From Actinobacteria bacterium OV320 (lineage in GTDB: Bacteria > Actinomycetota > Actinomycetes > Streptomycetales > Streptomycetaceae): 64,000 bases of DNA. Below are positions 40,452-47,878 of this stretch, one piece after another (the first letter of the stretch is position 1; the number at the start of each line of letters is the position of its first letter). The translations under genes were made by a program, and so were the position numbers. The notes under the pieces are model-generated. The model was not told the DNA's origin, made no database searches, and saw only the letters and a program-made list of their open reading frames with translations. The stretch spans positions 620,001 to 684,000 of the forward strand of contig LJCX01000030.1 of the NCBI GenBank assembly GCA_001298545.1. The letters run 5' to 3'.

Positions 40452-41141
40452 TCAGCGACGCAGGTGTGCGGGGGCCGGTGATGCCGTCGGCCGGGGCGAC
40501 GGCATGGTGCCAGGCGGGCCTGCGGGGCGCGGGGCAGCGAGTACGGCCCGGCCGGCGTCGGTGAGGGTGACCGGCTGGCCGGCATGCACCGGGTGGGAGG
40601 TATCGCGATCCACGAGGCCGCTCGCCTGCAGGCGCTGCAACTGGGCGTAGGAGATGCGAGTGCGCGAGGGGGTGGCCACGGCGAGCCGGTGGGTGACCAG
40701 GTTCTCGTGCAGCTTGGCGCCCTGGGCGATGGCGAGCAGGGCCGCGATGTCTTTCGTCGGCACCTGCCGTGGCGCCTGCCTCGGGGCAGCGGCTTCGATC
40801 GGCTCAAGCGCGGCGGTGGCCTTGGCCTGCTGGGCGTCGCGCTCGTCGATGGCATGCGCCAGCTGGTCGACCGTGCGCTCGATCCGGGCGAACAATGCCT
40901 GATCAACGGGGAATTCGCCGGACACCAGGCGGGCGAGACGGGCGCGCTGGAAGGTGACGTCCCGCTCGGCCCGGACGAGGCCGCGGTGAGCGTCCGCCAA
41001 GGCCGCGTGCGGTGCGTCGAGGAGACCGTCGTCGCGGTGCCGCCACAGCTTCTCGATGCTGCGCCCCACGGCCGTCTCGATCCGCTGGTCGAGCACGGTG
41101 CGCGGGTGGCGGTCGGGCGAGAGTTCGGGGGGTGAGGTCAT
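40452..41141 (-). CDS. Helical paralogue D with C-terminal winged-helix-like part
   Basis: A 229-residue protein. The first ~125 residues repeat the paralogue pattern: DQRIETAVGRSIEKLWR, GLVRAERDVTFQRARLARLV, VDQLAHAIDERDAQQAKATA. The C-terminal ~90 residues (IAQGAKLHENLVTHRLAVAT, TRISYAQLQRLQASGLVDRD, VTLTDAGRAVLAA) look like a winged helix. If so, this paralogue links the helical module to DNA binding. Its start overlaps the GNAT stop (ATGA). Confidence 0.6.
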   Translation of the reverse strand: MTSPPELSPDRHPRTVLDQRIETAVGRSIEKLWRHRDDGLLDAPHAALADAHRGLVRAERDVTFQRARLARLVSGEFPVDQALFARIERTVDQLAHAIDERDAQQAKATAALEPIEAAAPRQAPRQVPTKDIAALLAIAQGAKLHENLVTHRLAVATPSRTRISYAQLQRLQASGLVDRDTSHPVHAGQPVTLTDAGRAVLAAPRPAGPPGTMPSPRPTASPAPAHLRR

Positions 41142-41548
41142 GTCGGAGCGGTTCGTGTGGGCGGGAGAGTGTCCGAGGCGTGTGCGTCCAGGGCGATGCG
41201 GACCTCGGCGTAGGGGCCGTCGCGGGTGTGCCGGGTCGGCCCCAGACGCTCCAGGAGCCGGAGCATCGGCGCGTTGGACGCCTGCGTGAACGCGGTGAGG
41301 GTGCGCGCCCCGCGCGTGCGGGCGATCCGGGCCGCCTGCCGGACCAGGGCCGTTCCGATGCCCTGCCGGTGGCGGTCGTCGGCGACTTGAAGTCCGAGGT
41401 CGACGACGCCGGGCTCCCCGCTGACGGGCCCGACGCAGACGAGGGCCAGTGGCCGCTCGTCCGCGTCGAGTCCGATCCAGCACTGCGCCTGGGCGAGCAG
41501 CCGTGTCAGATCACGGGGTGTGAGGCGGGTGCGGCCCCAGCGGCGCAA
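41138..41548 (-). CDS. GNAT-family N-acetyltransferase
   Basis: Acetyl-CoA motif A is clear: VDLGLQVADDRHRQGIGTAL, then ARTRGARTLTAFTQASNAPM and LRLLERLG. The TTG at 41548 gives a 136-residue protein, but in-frame coding continues upstream (PVTAADWDLVAAFHAQCSEQ), matching the usual GNAT N-terminus. It reaches a CTG at 41644 that overlaps the previous stop (CTGA). The true protein is therefore probably about 168 residues with a CTG start. Substrate unknown. Confidence 0.75.
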   Translation of the reverse strand: MRRWGRTRLTPRDLTRLLAQAQCWIGLDADERPLALVCVGPVSGEPGVVDLGLQVADDRHRQGIGTALVRQAARIARTRGARTLTAFTQASNAPMLRLLERLGPTRHTRDGPYAEVRIALDAHASDTLPPTRTAPT

Positions 41549-41640
41549 CAGGCTCTGTTCGGAACACTGCGCGTGGAAGGCGGCGACCAGGTCCCAGTCC
41601 GCCGCTGTGACCGGGTGCGTACGCGCGAGGGCGGGGTGGG

Positions 41641-42387
41641 TCAGCAGGAGCAGTCCGGGCGGGCGGCCAGTAGGTCGCCGCGCTGGTAGGCCCGGTATCG
41701 GCTGCCGCTGGCGGCGCGCGGCTTGCGGGACTGGACTCCGTAGGGGCGCAGGAGAAGGGCAAGCCGGACCGGGGTGAGGTCGGCGTAACGCCAGCGTCCA
41801 TCGGCCTCACCCGGCAGCTCGCGCAGGCGCGCGACCAGCTCCGCGGTGCTGACGTACTCGTCTGCGCCCAGGACGTCGAAGACGTCGAGGCAGGCGTGGA
41901 CGATCGTCCTCGGCCGGTTCGGGCAGGTCAGGAACTCCTCGCACGTGGCCTCGTGGAGGTCGTCGAAGTCGTCGAAGTCGTCGAGACCCTCCAGGTCCTC
42001 GAAGTCGTCGAAACCCTCGACGTCCGGATCGAAGTCGGGATCGAGGTCCGGTTCGAAGTCGGGCTCTTCGTCCTCCACCGGCTCGTACTCGCTGGGCGGT
42101 GCGGGCTCGTACGCCGCCGCGCAGCAGCAGGAGGTGGACAGCAGTGCGCCCAGCTCGGCTCCGGCCGCCATGCGTTCGATCAGCAGGTCGGTGAGCGTGT
42201 CGAGCTGCTCGGTGGCGGTGACGCCGGCGGGACGTTCGGCGCCGGCCAGGGCGGCGAGCTGCCGGTCGAGGTCCTGGATCTCGACGAACACGTCGAGGAT
42301 GGCGCGGTGGTGCGGGTTCTCGTTGACCTCGGCCGGCGCCAGTACGGCGGCGGCGACCTGGTCGATCAGGGTGGGGAACTGCGTCAA
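41641..42387 (-). CDS. DUF3631-like C-terminal domain protein with acidic linker
   Basis: The 248-residue protein starts at TTG, overlapping the previous stop. The N-terminal helical part (HHRAILDVFVEIQDLDRQLA) is followed by a Cys triplet (STSCCCAAAY) and an extremely acidic Asp/Glu/Phe region (about residues 110-145). The C-terminal ~85 residues, IVHACLDVFDVLGADEYVST, AELVARLRELPGEADGRWRY and RLALLLRPYGVQSRKPR, match the DUF3631 domain normally at the end of plasmid primase/helicase proteins. A stand-alone DUF3631 fused to an acidic linker is unusual. Confidence 0.6.
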   Translation of the reverse strand: MTQFPTLIDQVAAAVLAPAEVNENPHHRAILDVFVEIQDLDRQLAALAGAERPAGVTATEQLDTLTDLLIERMAAGAELGALLSTSCCCAAAYEPAPPSEYEPVEDEEPDFEPDLDPDFDPDVEGFDDFEDLEGLDDFDDFDDLHEATCEEFLTCPNRPRTIVHACLDVFDVLGADEYVSTAELVARLRELPGEADGRWRYADLTPVRLALLLRPYGVQSRKPRAASGSRYRAYQRGDLLAARPDCSC

Positions 42388-42869
42388 CGAACGGGGCCCT
42401 TCAGGGTCGGGGGCAGTGCGGGGCTGGGAAGGCCGGGCATCGCGTAGGGCGGTGGTCCGGGCTTGGGGATGGGCTGGCGCGCGCTCAGCTGTGGCGAGCG
42501 GGTGCGGGCGGCGTGGGTGCGCTCGCCCATGGGCCGTCGGGTGATGCCGAGGCGGGCGCGGGCGGTGTCGTACACGTCGTGCGCCTCCCGCGGGCGGACG
42601 GCCACGACGTGGATCTCGGTGGTGTGCGTGGAGGTGGCAGGCGCTGGCCGCTGGGCGTAGACGATGCGCCACGCGTTGCGGTGATCGACGTAGACCTTGC
42701 GGCATCCGGCGAGATCGCGGGTGAGTTTGGCGCCGAACAGGCGGGCGTTGACGATGTCCTGGAGCTGGGCGAGCGCGAGGTCTCGGATGTCGCTGGGGGC
42801 CTGGAGAAGGTCGTTCAGGGCGCGCGGGTCGAAGGAGAGACCGAAGGCGGGCCGGTCGTGGCCGTTCAT
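42384..42869 (-). CDS. RelE/ParE-like fold protein
   Basis: The 161-residue protein's residues ~25-115 read DLALAQLQDIVNARLFGAKL, GCRKVYVDHRNAWRIVYAQR and IHVVAVRPREAHDVYDTARA, the beta-strand spacing of RelE-type toxins (R-x-V...R-I-V-Y...V-V-x-V-x-x-R...V-Y). No antitoxin-like gene is adjacent. Its overlaps on both sides (ATGA, TTGA) place it firmly in the operon. It could be a toxin or a fold relative with another role. Confidence 0.55.
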   Translation of the reverse strand: MNGHDRPAFGLSFDPRALNDLLQAPSDIRDLALAQLQDIVNARLFGAKLTRDLAGCRKVYVDHRNAWRIVYAQRPAPATSTHTTEIHVVAVRPREAHDVYDTARARLGITRRPMGERTHAARTRSPQLSARQPIPKPGPPPYAMPGLPSPALPPTLKGPVR

Positions 42870-43516
42870 CCGGCGGCCTGGCCGGGTTCGCCGTTCTCCT
42901 CGGACTCTGCGGTTTCGGCGGTGGTCCGGCTTGAGGGCGGCGGGCCGGGCAGCAGGCGGTGGGCGGGTCGGTCCGGATCGGTCATGCACGCGGACAGGGG
43001 CCCGCTGGCAGCCCTGACGGTGGCCATGGCGTGGGTGAGGAAGTCCCGGTGCCAGACGAATAGGCCGGACAGGCCGGCCTCGGGGTCCTTGTGCTGCTGG
43101 TAGGCCAGCCATAGGGCGTGGAGCCAGGCGACGACGTCGGCGTGTTCCTGCCATTGCTCGCACCACGGGGCGGCGGTGGTGACCTCCGCCCCGTAGACCC
43201 GGACGAGGAAGTCATCGACCCAGTCGGACAGCGCGTCGAGTTCGTCTTCGTACTCCTCGCCCTCCAGTTCCAGGATCGGGCGGGGCTCCGGCGGGGCGGG
43301 CTGCGGCGCCACGCCCGCGAACCCCGGGAAGCCGAAGGCGCCGAACGGTGAGTCCGTGGGCGGCGGTGCGGAGGCGAGGCTGTCGAGCTGGCGGGCCTGC
43401 TCGGCAGATTGGTCCAGCAGTTTGCGGACGCTCGCCTCAATGCTCTCCAGATCGGACTCCGGCAGCCGGACCGGTTCCGTCTCCCTGTCGTCCGGGGGGT
43501 CTATGGATTCAGGCAC
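42866..43516 (-). CDS. DUF4913 domain protein
   Basis: The 216-residue protein's C-terminal part matches DUF4913: LVRVYGAEVTTAAPWCEQWQ, VVAWLHALWLAYQQHKDP and FLTHAMATVRAASGPLSACM. The N-terminus includes a coiled helix (IEASVRKLLDQSAEQARQLD) and a Pro/Phe-rich linker. It starts at GTG, is the first gene of the 43516-39673 operon and is preceded by operator site 2. DUF4913 proteins are typical of actinobacterial conjugative elements; function unknown. Confidence 0.7.
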   Translation of the reverse strand: MPESIDPPDDRETEPVRLPESDLESIEASVRKLLDQSAEQARQLDSLASAPPPTDSPFGAFGFPGFAGVAPQPAPPEPRPILELEGEEYEDELDALSDWVDDFLVRVYGAEVTTAAPWCEQWQEHADVVAWLHALWLAYQQHKDPEAGLSGLFVWHRDFLTHAMATVRAASGPLSACMTDPDRPAHRLLPGPPPSSRTTAETAESEENGEPGQAAG

Positions 43517-43579
43517 GAAAATGGGCCTCCTTGAGCCGCGGCCGTTGGGCGTGAATTGCGGCTCAAACCATCCGGAGAA

Positions 43580-43600
43580 TCCCCGGTTTCGGTAACCGGG
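43580..43600. promoter_or_regulatory. Shared operator palindrome, site 2
   Basis: CCGGTT-tcggt-AACCGG embedded in GAATCCCCGGTTTCGGTAAC, identical in core to site 1 at 39563, and located 65 bases upstream of the DUF4913 start. The flanking CTGTGCTGCTATAAC resembles the GTGCGTGCTATGTT next to site 1. Confidence 0.7.
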
Positions 43601-43685
43601 ACTGTGCTGCTATAACGCCCCGAGCGGCACGGCCATGGCATGACGGGCCACGCAGCACATGCCGTGCCGCGCTGCACGACAGGGC

Positions 43686-44441
43686 TCAGGACGTGAGGGT
43701 CAAGTCGTCCTGGGACAAAGTCTGCTGCAGCGTTTCGGTGAGCCGGTCGGCGGCTATCGCGGCGTAGTGCTTGGTCTTCTCGACGCCGATGAAATCACGG
43801 CCCTCCAGCAGGGCCGCGACTCCCGTCGAGCCCGAGCCGCAGGTGAAGTCGAGCACCGTGCCGCCCGGTGGGGAGATCTGCACCAGCTCACGCATGACGG
43901 AGACGGGCTTCTGCGTGATGTGCTGCCGACTCTTGCCCGACGGCTGCGAGGCGCTGTACAGGCCGGGCAGGTAGACCGGGTTCCTGGACGCGTCGATCGG
44001 TCCGTTGCTGGCCCAGACGACGAATTCGCAGTTCTGGGTGAAACGTCCCTTCTGGGGCCTAGCCTGCGGCTTGTGCCAGGCGAGCACGCCCCGCCAGAGC
44101 CAGCCGGCGGCCTGGATGGCATCCGTGGTGATCGGCAGCTGCCGCCAGTCGGTGAACAGCAGCGCCGTGCCGCCGACCTTGGTGAGCCGGTGCGCCTCGG
44201 TCATGATCTGGGTCAGCCAGAAGCCGTAGCTCCGCTGATCCATGTTCTCGCCGGTGAAGTCCGGCAGTTCGTGACCTGCGTCGGCGGAGGTGTACTTCTG
44301 CTTCGCGCTGCGGGAGGTGCGTTCCTTGGCCGTTCGCCCGCCGCTGTTGTACGGGGGGTCGGTGATGACGGAGTCGACGCAGTCGTCCGGCAGTTCGGCG
44401 AGGACGCCGAGCGCGTCGCCCTGGTGCAGGGAAAAAGGCAA
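43686..44441 (-). CDS. Orphan site-specific DNA methyltransferase (N4/N6 type)
   Basis: The 251-residue protein starts at TTG. Motifs are in the beta-class order: catalytic TDPPYNSGG near residue 28, then LLFTDWRQLPITTDAIQAAG, and the SAM-binding VLDFTCGSGSTGVAALLEG near residue 205. It lacks a partner endonuclease, as in many phage and plasmid methyltransferases that mask element DNA from host restriction. It is transcribed away from the T4SS operon from a shared divergent promoter. Confidence 0.85.
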   Translation of the reverse strand: MPFSLHQGDALGVLAELPDDCVDSVITDPPYNSGGRTAKERTSRSAKQKYTSADAGHELPDFTGENMDQRSYGFWLTQIMTEAHRLTKVGGTALLFTDWRQLPITTDAIQAAGWLWRGVLAWHKPQARPQKGRFTQNCEFVVWASNGPIDASRNPVYLPGLYSASQPSGKSRQHITQKPVSVMRELVQISPPGGTVLDFTCGSGSTGVAALLEGRDFIGVEKTKHYAAIAADRLTETLQQTLSQDDLTLTS

Positions 44442-44584
44442 AGAGATACCCCAATTCGGGTCGGTGAGGTGAGGGAGAGTCGCTCCGGCCCGCCTGGATA
44501 ACCCGCAGGACCGCATGCGGGCAGGAAGGCACTGCGGGCCGCGCAGCGGCGGGGGCGAGGGGAGGAGCCAAAACTGTAGGGCAC

Positions 44585-44663
44585 GATCCCCGGTTGAGCG
44601 CTATCGCCGCCGAAAACCCCGAAATAGAGCCTTGATCAGAGACGATTTCGGCAACCGGGGATC
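44585..44663. promoter_or_regulatory. Divergent promoter with distant 12-base inverted repeat (operator site 3)
   Basis: GATCCCCGGTTG (44585-44596) and CAACCGGGGATC (44652-44663) are perfect inverted repeats 55 bases apart, lying between the methyltransferase (minus) and the T4SS operon (plus). Both contain the CCCCGGTT/AACCGGGG half-site of the operators at 39563 and 43580; the right one also keeps the flanking TTTCGGCAACCGGGG. This could allow looping control of both directions. Confidence 0.65.
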
Positions 44664-44742
44664 CGCCCTTAGTGTTTTGGAACTGCCCGGCAGACCACGC
44701 CGATGGCGCATCCCCGCCCCCTGCGTTCGTGGAGGTATCCCC

Positions 44743-44760
44743 ATGTCCTGGCACACCTGA
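44743..44760 (+). other. Five-codon minimal ORF in the T4SS leader
   Basis: ATGTCCTGGCACACCTGA (MSWHT) has a perfect GGAGG seven bases upstream but stops after five codons, about 200 bases before the first T4SS gene. It could be a leader peptide or the truncated start of a lost gene. No attenuator hairpin is obvious. Confidence 0.25.
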
Positions 44761-44891
44761 CCCAACGCCCCGTGCCGGTGCGAGCGGCAACTCGCGCACG
44801 TGCACCTAGGCTCCGATTAACCCACCACCCGGCCGTCGCGCCCTTTCCTCAACGACGCACGCGCCGCCGGGACTTCACCAAGGACCTCGTT

Positions 44892-44969
44892 GTGACATCG
44901 CTCTACCCTCCCCTGCCCGCGCACCGGTCCCCGGCCCGTGACGGCCGCCCGGGAGGCGTCCCCGATTGA
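44892..44969 (+). CDS. Small leader ORF coupled to the T4SS operon
   Basis: A 25-codon ORF starting at GTG with AAGGA upstream, ending in a stop that overlaps the TTG start of the first T4SS gene (TTGA). It encodes a Pro/Arg-rich peptide. It may serve translational coupling. An upstream ATG at 44703 would extend it to 88 residues without better features. Confidence 0.3.
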   Translation: MTSLYPPLPAHRSPARDGRPGGVPD

Positions 44970-46081
44970 AGGGCGTGGCCGCCGGCATCGGCGTCTTCGT
45001 CCTCTCTCCTCTCCTCCTCGCCGGCACGGCCATGCTGATGGCCACCAGCAGCGAGGCCGCCCAGACCACCTACTCGTCCTTCAGCTGCGTGGGCGACGTC
45101 GACACCGACACGGTCGTCGAGCAGGTCACCAAGATCCTCAACGGTGCGACCGCCAAGGACGTGCACGTCGAGGGCCTGTCCCTGCCCGAGGAACAGATCC
45201 CCAACGCCCGCACGATCGTGGCCACCGGGATCGGCCTCCACGTGCCGAAGAAGGGCCAGATCATCGCGCTCGCCACCGCGATGCAGGAATCACGGCTGCG
45301 CAACCTGAACTCTGGTGACCGCGACTCGCTGGGTCTGTTCCAGCAACGGCCGAGCCAGGGCTGGGGCACCGCTACGGAGATCCACGACCCCGTCTACTCG
45401 AGCGAACAGTTCTACAAGCACCTGCTCGCGGTGGACGGTTGGCAGCAGCTGACCGTCGCCCAGGCCGCGCAGAAGGTCCAGCGCTCCGGCTACCCCGACG
45501 CCTACGCCGACTGGGAGGAGCTGGCGACCGCCCTCCAGAAGGCGATCGCCGCGACGTTCCCCGACGCCGACCAGGACACCAGCGAGACGAACACCACCTC
45601 CAGTACCGCGCCCTGTGCGGCGGCCGGGGACGGCTCCGGGTACGGCACCATCCCGGAAGGGTCGGTACCGAAGGGCTACTCGATCCCGAAGGACGCCGAT
45701 CCGAAGGCGCGCAAGGCGATCGCCTGGGCGATGGCGCAGCTCGGGACGATGTACCAGTGGGGCGGCGCCTGCACCTCGCCGCACGGCCCCGACCCGATGG
45801 GCCGCTGCGACTGCAGCTCGCTGACCCAGCAGGCGTACGCGCACGTCGGCGTCCCACTCACCCGCACCACGTATACGCAGGTCAACGAGGGCAAGGCAGT
45901 GTCCCCCAATGCACTCAAGCCCGGTGACCTGATCTTCTCCCGCGGCAGCGCCACCCGCCCCGAACACGTCGGCATGTACATCGGCTCGGGACTCGCGATC
46001 GAGGCCCCCCGTACGGGAAAGCCTGTGCGGATCACGCCGCTCGCGGACTGGGACATCCTCGCCGCCCGCCGCGTCATCTGA
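44966..46081 (+). CDS. VirB1-like peptidoglycan hydrolase (lytic transglycosylase plus NlpC/P60)
   Basis: The 371-residue protein starts at TTG with GGGAGG upstream and has an N-terminal membrane anchor (IGVFVLSPLLLAGTAML). A lysozyme-like domain follows, with the catalytic Glu in ATAMQESRLRNL and GLFQQRPSQGWG. The C-terminal NlpC/P60 peptidase has Cys in GRCDCSSLTQQAYAHVG and His in RPEHVGMYIG. Such dual-domain proteins open the cell wall for conjugation channels in Gram-positive T4SS. It is the first gene of the transfer operon. Confidence 0.9.
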   Translation: MKGVAAGIGVFVLSPLLLAGTAMLMATSSEAAQTTYSSFSCVGDVDTDTVVEQVTKILNGATAKDVHVEGLSLPEEQIPNARTIVATGIGLHVPKKGQIIALATAMQESRLRNLNSGDRDSLGLFQQRPSQGWGTATEIHDPVYSSEQFYKHLLAVDGWQQLTVAQAAQKVQRSGYPDAYADWEELATALQKAIAATFPDADQDTSETNTTSSTAPCAAAGDGSGYGTIPEGSVPKGYSIPKDADPKARKAIAWAMAQLGTMYQWGGACTSPHGPDPMGRCDCSSLTQQAYAHVGVPLTRTTYTQVNEGKAVSPNALKPGDLIFSRGSATRPEHVGMYIGSGLAIEAPRTGKPVRITPLADWDILAARRVI

Positions 46082-46223
46082 CCCCCGGTCGGGGCGCGAC
46101 ATCCCCGGCACACCCCCTGACCGGGATACCCCCCTGGGCCTCTTCCGCACTCACCTCGGACTGGCCCCGCAGGACCCGCCGTCCCTGCCCACCCTCATTC
46201 CCCTGACAGCACGGAGCACCTAC

Positions 46224-46589
46224 TTGATAACCCGCCACCGCACCCAGCGCGCCCTCGCGGCAGCCTCTCTGGGCCTGGCCGTCGCCGCCGGCGGCCTGGC
46301 CACCGCCAGCACGGCACAGGCGTACGACACCGGCACCACCACGATCAGCTGCAGTGCGGTCAAGATCCGCAAGGCTCCGTCGAAGACGTCCACCGTCGTG
46401 GGCATTGGCTACCGGCACGACAAGGTCGTCTACGACCAGTGGGCGTACAAGAAGGCCGAGAAGACCTGGTACACCCGCGGCACCGTCACCCGGAAGTCCG
46501 ACGGCAAGAAGATCCGCGGCTACATGATCTACAACTGCGCGAACCCCTACAAGACCAACCCGGCACCGAAGCCGTCGATCCCGAAGTAG
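46224..46589 (+). CDS. Secreted SH3-like protein in the T4SS operon
   Basis: A 121-residue protein starting at TTG (GGAG upstream) with a Sec signal peptide (ALAAASLGLAVAAGGLATAS, cleavage after AQA). The mature part is SH3b-like: CSAVKIRKAPSKTSTVVGIG, KVVYDQWAYKKAEKTWYT, RGYMIYNC. It resembles the secreted SH3 protein at 39147. It may bind cell wall near the conjugation channel or act as a surface accessory. Confidence 0.8.
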   Translation: MITRHRTQRALAAASLGLAVAAGGLATASTAQAYDTGTTTISCSAVKIRKAPSKTSTVVGIGYRHDKVVYDQWAYKKAEKTWYTRGTVTRKSDGKKIRGYMIYNCANPYKTNPAPKPSIPK

Positions 46590-46844
46590 TGCACCCCGGC
46601 AGCCGGTTCGGAGCCTGAGCCGAAGCGCCATCGACAGCAGCCCTGGCCCGACCTGTGGCCTCGTCCAGCCTCGGCACGAAACCTGCGTGACCTCGTGCAC
46701 GCCACGCCGCCCCAACGCGGGCGCCGACCGGGCCAGCCGTCTCCCGCACCGCTGCCGGCCTTCCTTCTCGAGGCAGTTGCCTCGCCCCTCTCTCCCTTTC
46801 TGTGATTCCCGCGCGCCGGGCTTCGGCGTGCCCAAGGAGCCTCA

Positions 46845-47153
46845 TTGCACCTGCTCGAAACCGTGCAGTATCTGGCCTACGACCCCGGCATCACGCCCTC
46901 GGGCGGTGGCCTGCCCGGCCTCGCCGTGCTCAAGAACGTCGTCAACTCGATCAACCTGTTCGCGATCGTCGCCGTTGTCGGCGCGCTCGCCGTCTCCCTC
47001 GGCGTGTGGGCGTGGGGCCACCACACCGGCGGCCACCAGGCCGAGGCCAACGGGAAGAAGGGCGCGGTCGTCGCGGCGGGCGCCGCCCTTGGTCTCGGCG
47101 CCGCGAACGGGGTCGTGGCGTTCTTCTCCGCCCTGGGGTCGCAGGTCCACTGA
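46845..47153 (+). CDS. DUF6112 family T4SS membrane protein
   Basis: A 102-residue protein starting at TTG with AAGGAG upstream. It has two TM helices (NLFAIVAVVGALAVSLGVWA and AVVAAGAALGLGAANGVVAF), preceded by GGGLPGLAVLKNVVNSI. This is the DUF6112 family, found in actinobacterial conjugation clusters in a VirB2-like position. Its stop overlaps the next start (TGATG). Confidence 0.8.
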   Translation: MHLLETVQYLAYDPGITPSGGGLPGLAVLKNVVNSINLFAIVAVVGALAVSLGVWAWGHHTGGHQAEANGKKGAVVAAGAALGLGAANGVVAFFSALGSQVH

Positions 47154-47839
47154 TGCCGAAACGATTCCCCTCCCTGTCCGGCTACGGCCTCGGCTGGTCG
47201 ACCCGCCAGCGCATCACGGTCCTCGCGACCGGCCTCGCCGTCCTGCTAGCCCTCGCCGTCGTCGTCGCCCTACTCACCGGCCGCACCACAGCCGGCGACA
47301 GCCAGGCCGCCGCTCCGTCCTCCGGGCCGAGCAGCAGTACCTCCGCGTCCGCCGGTCCGACGGCGTCGGCCGGGGCCGGTTCGGTGGCCAAGCCCCCGCA
47401 GCTGGCGGACCCGGTCGCCTTCGCCAAGGCCGCCGCGGCAACGCTGTGGTCGTACGACACCCGCACCACCAGCCGTGACCAGCAGCTCGCCGGGATGAAG
47501 GCGTGGCTGACGGCGGAGGCGAAGTACGCCGACTGGTCCTCGATCGCCACGCAGGTGCCGGATCCGGTGCTGTGGTCGCGGATGGCCGACCAGGACCAGT
47601 ACGCCACCGCCATCGTCACGGAGGCCCACTACCCCTCGGCATTCAAGCAGGCCCTGGCGGACGATCCGTCGGCGATCACCGAGGCGTACATCTACGCCGT
47701 CACCGTCACCGGAAAGCAGCAGATCGCCTGGAAGAAGGGCGGGGCCGGCGCCGAGGACCGCTCCATCACCCTCGCCGTGCAGTGCCGCCCCAACGCGAAC
47801 TGCTCGCTGGTCTCCATCGCCCCCCTCGTCGTGCCCTGA
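47153..47839 (+). CDS. VirB8-like conjugal transfer protein
   Basis: A 228-residue protein with one TM helix (ITVLATGLAVLLALAVVVAL), a Ser/Ala/Thr spacer and a C-terminal NTF2-like domain (PVAFAKAAAATLWSYDTRTT, WLTAEAKYADWSSIATQVPD, AYIYAVTVTGKQQIAWKKGG). This is the layout of Gram-positive VirB8/TcpC-like assembly factors. One of the few genes in this operon with an ATG start. Confidence 0.7.
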   Translation: MPKRFPSLSGYGLGWSTRQRITVLATGLAVLLALAVVVALLTGRTTAGDSQAAAPSSGPSSSTSASAGPTASAGAGSVAKPPQLADPVAFAKAAAATLWSYDTRTTSRDQQLAGMKAWLTAEAKYADWSSIATQVPDPVLWSRMADQDQYATAIVTEAHYPSAFKQALADDPSAITEAYIYAVTVTGKQQIAWKKGGAGAEDRSITLAVQCRPNANCSLVSIAPLVVP

Positions 47840-47878
47840 CCCGCCCCCAGCCCACCTGAGAATGGAGGGGATTCCCCC

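Noticed and set aside
44743..44760. Attenuator controlled by the five-codon MSWHT ORF
   Set aside because: No repeated regulatory codons and no competing hairpins visible; kept only as a low-confidence feature.
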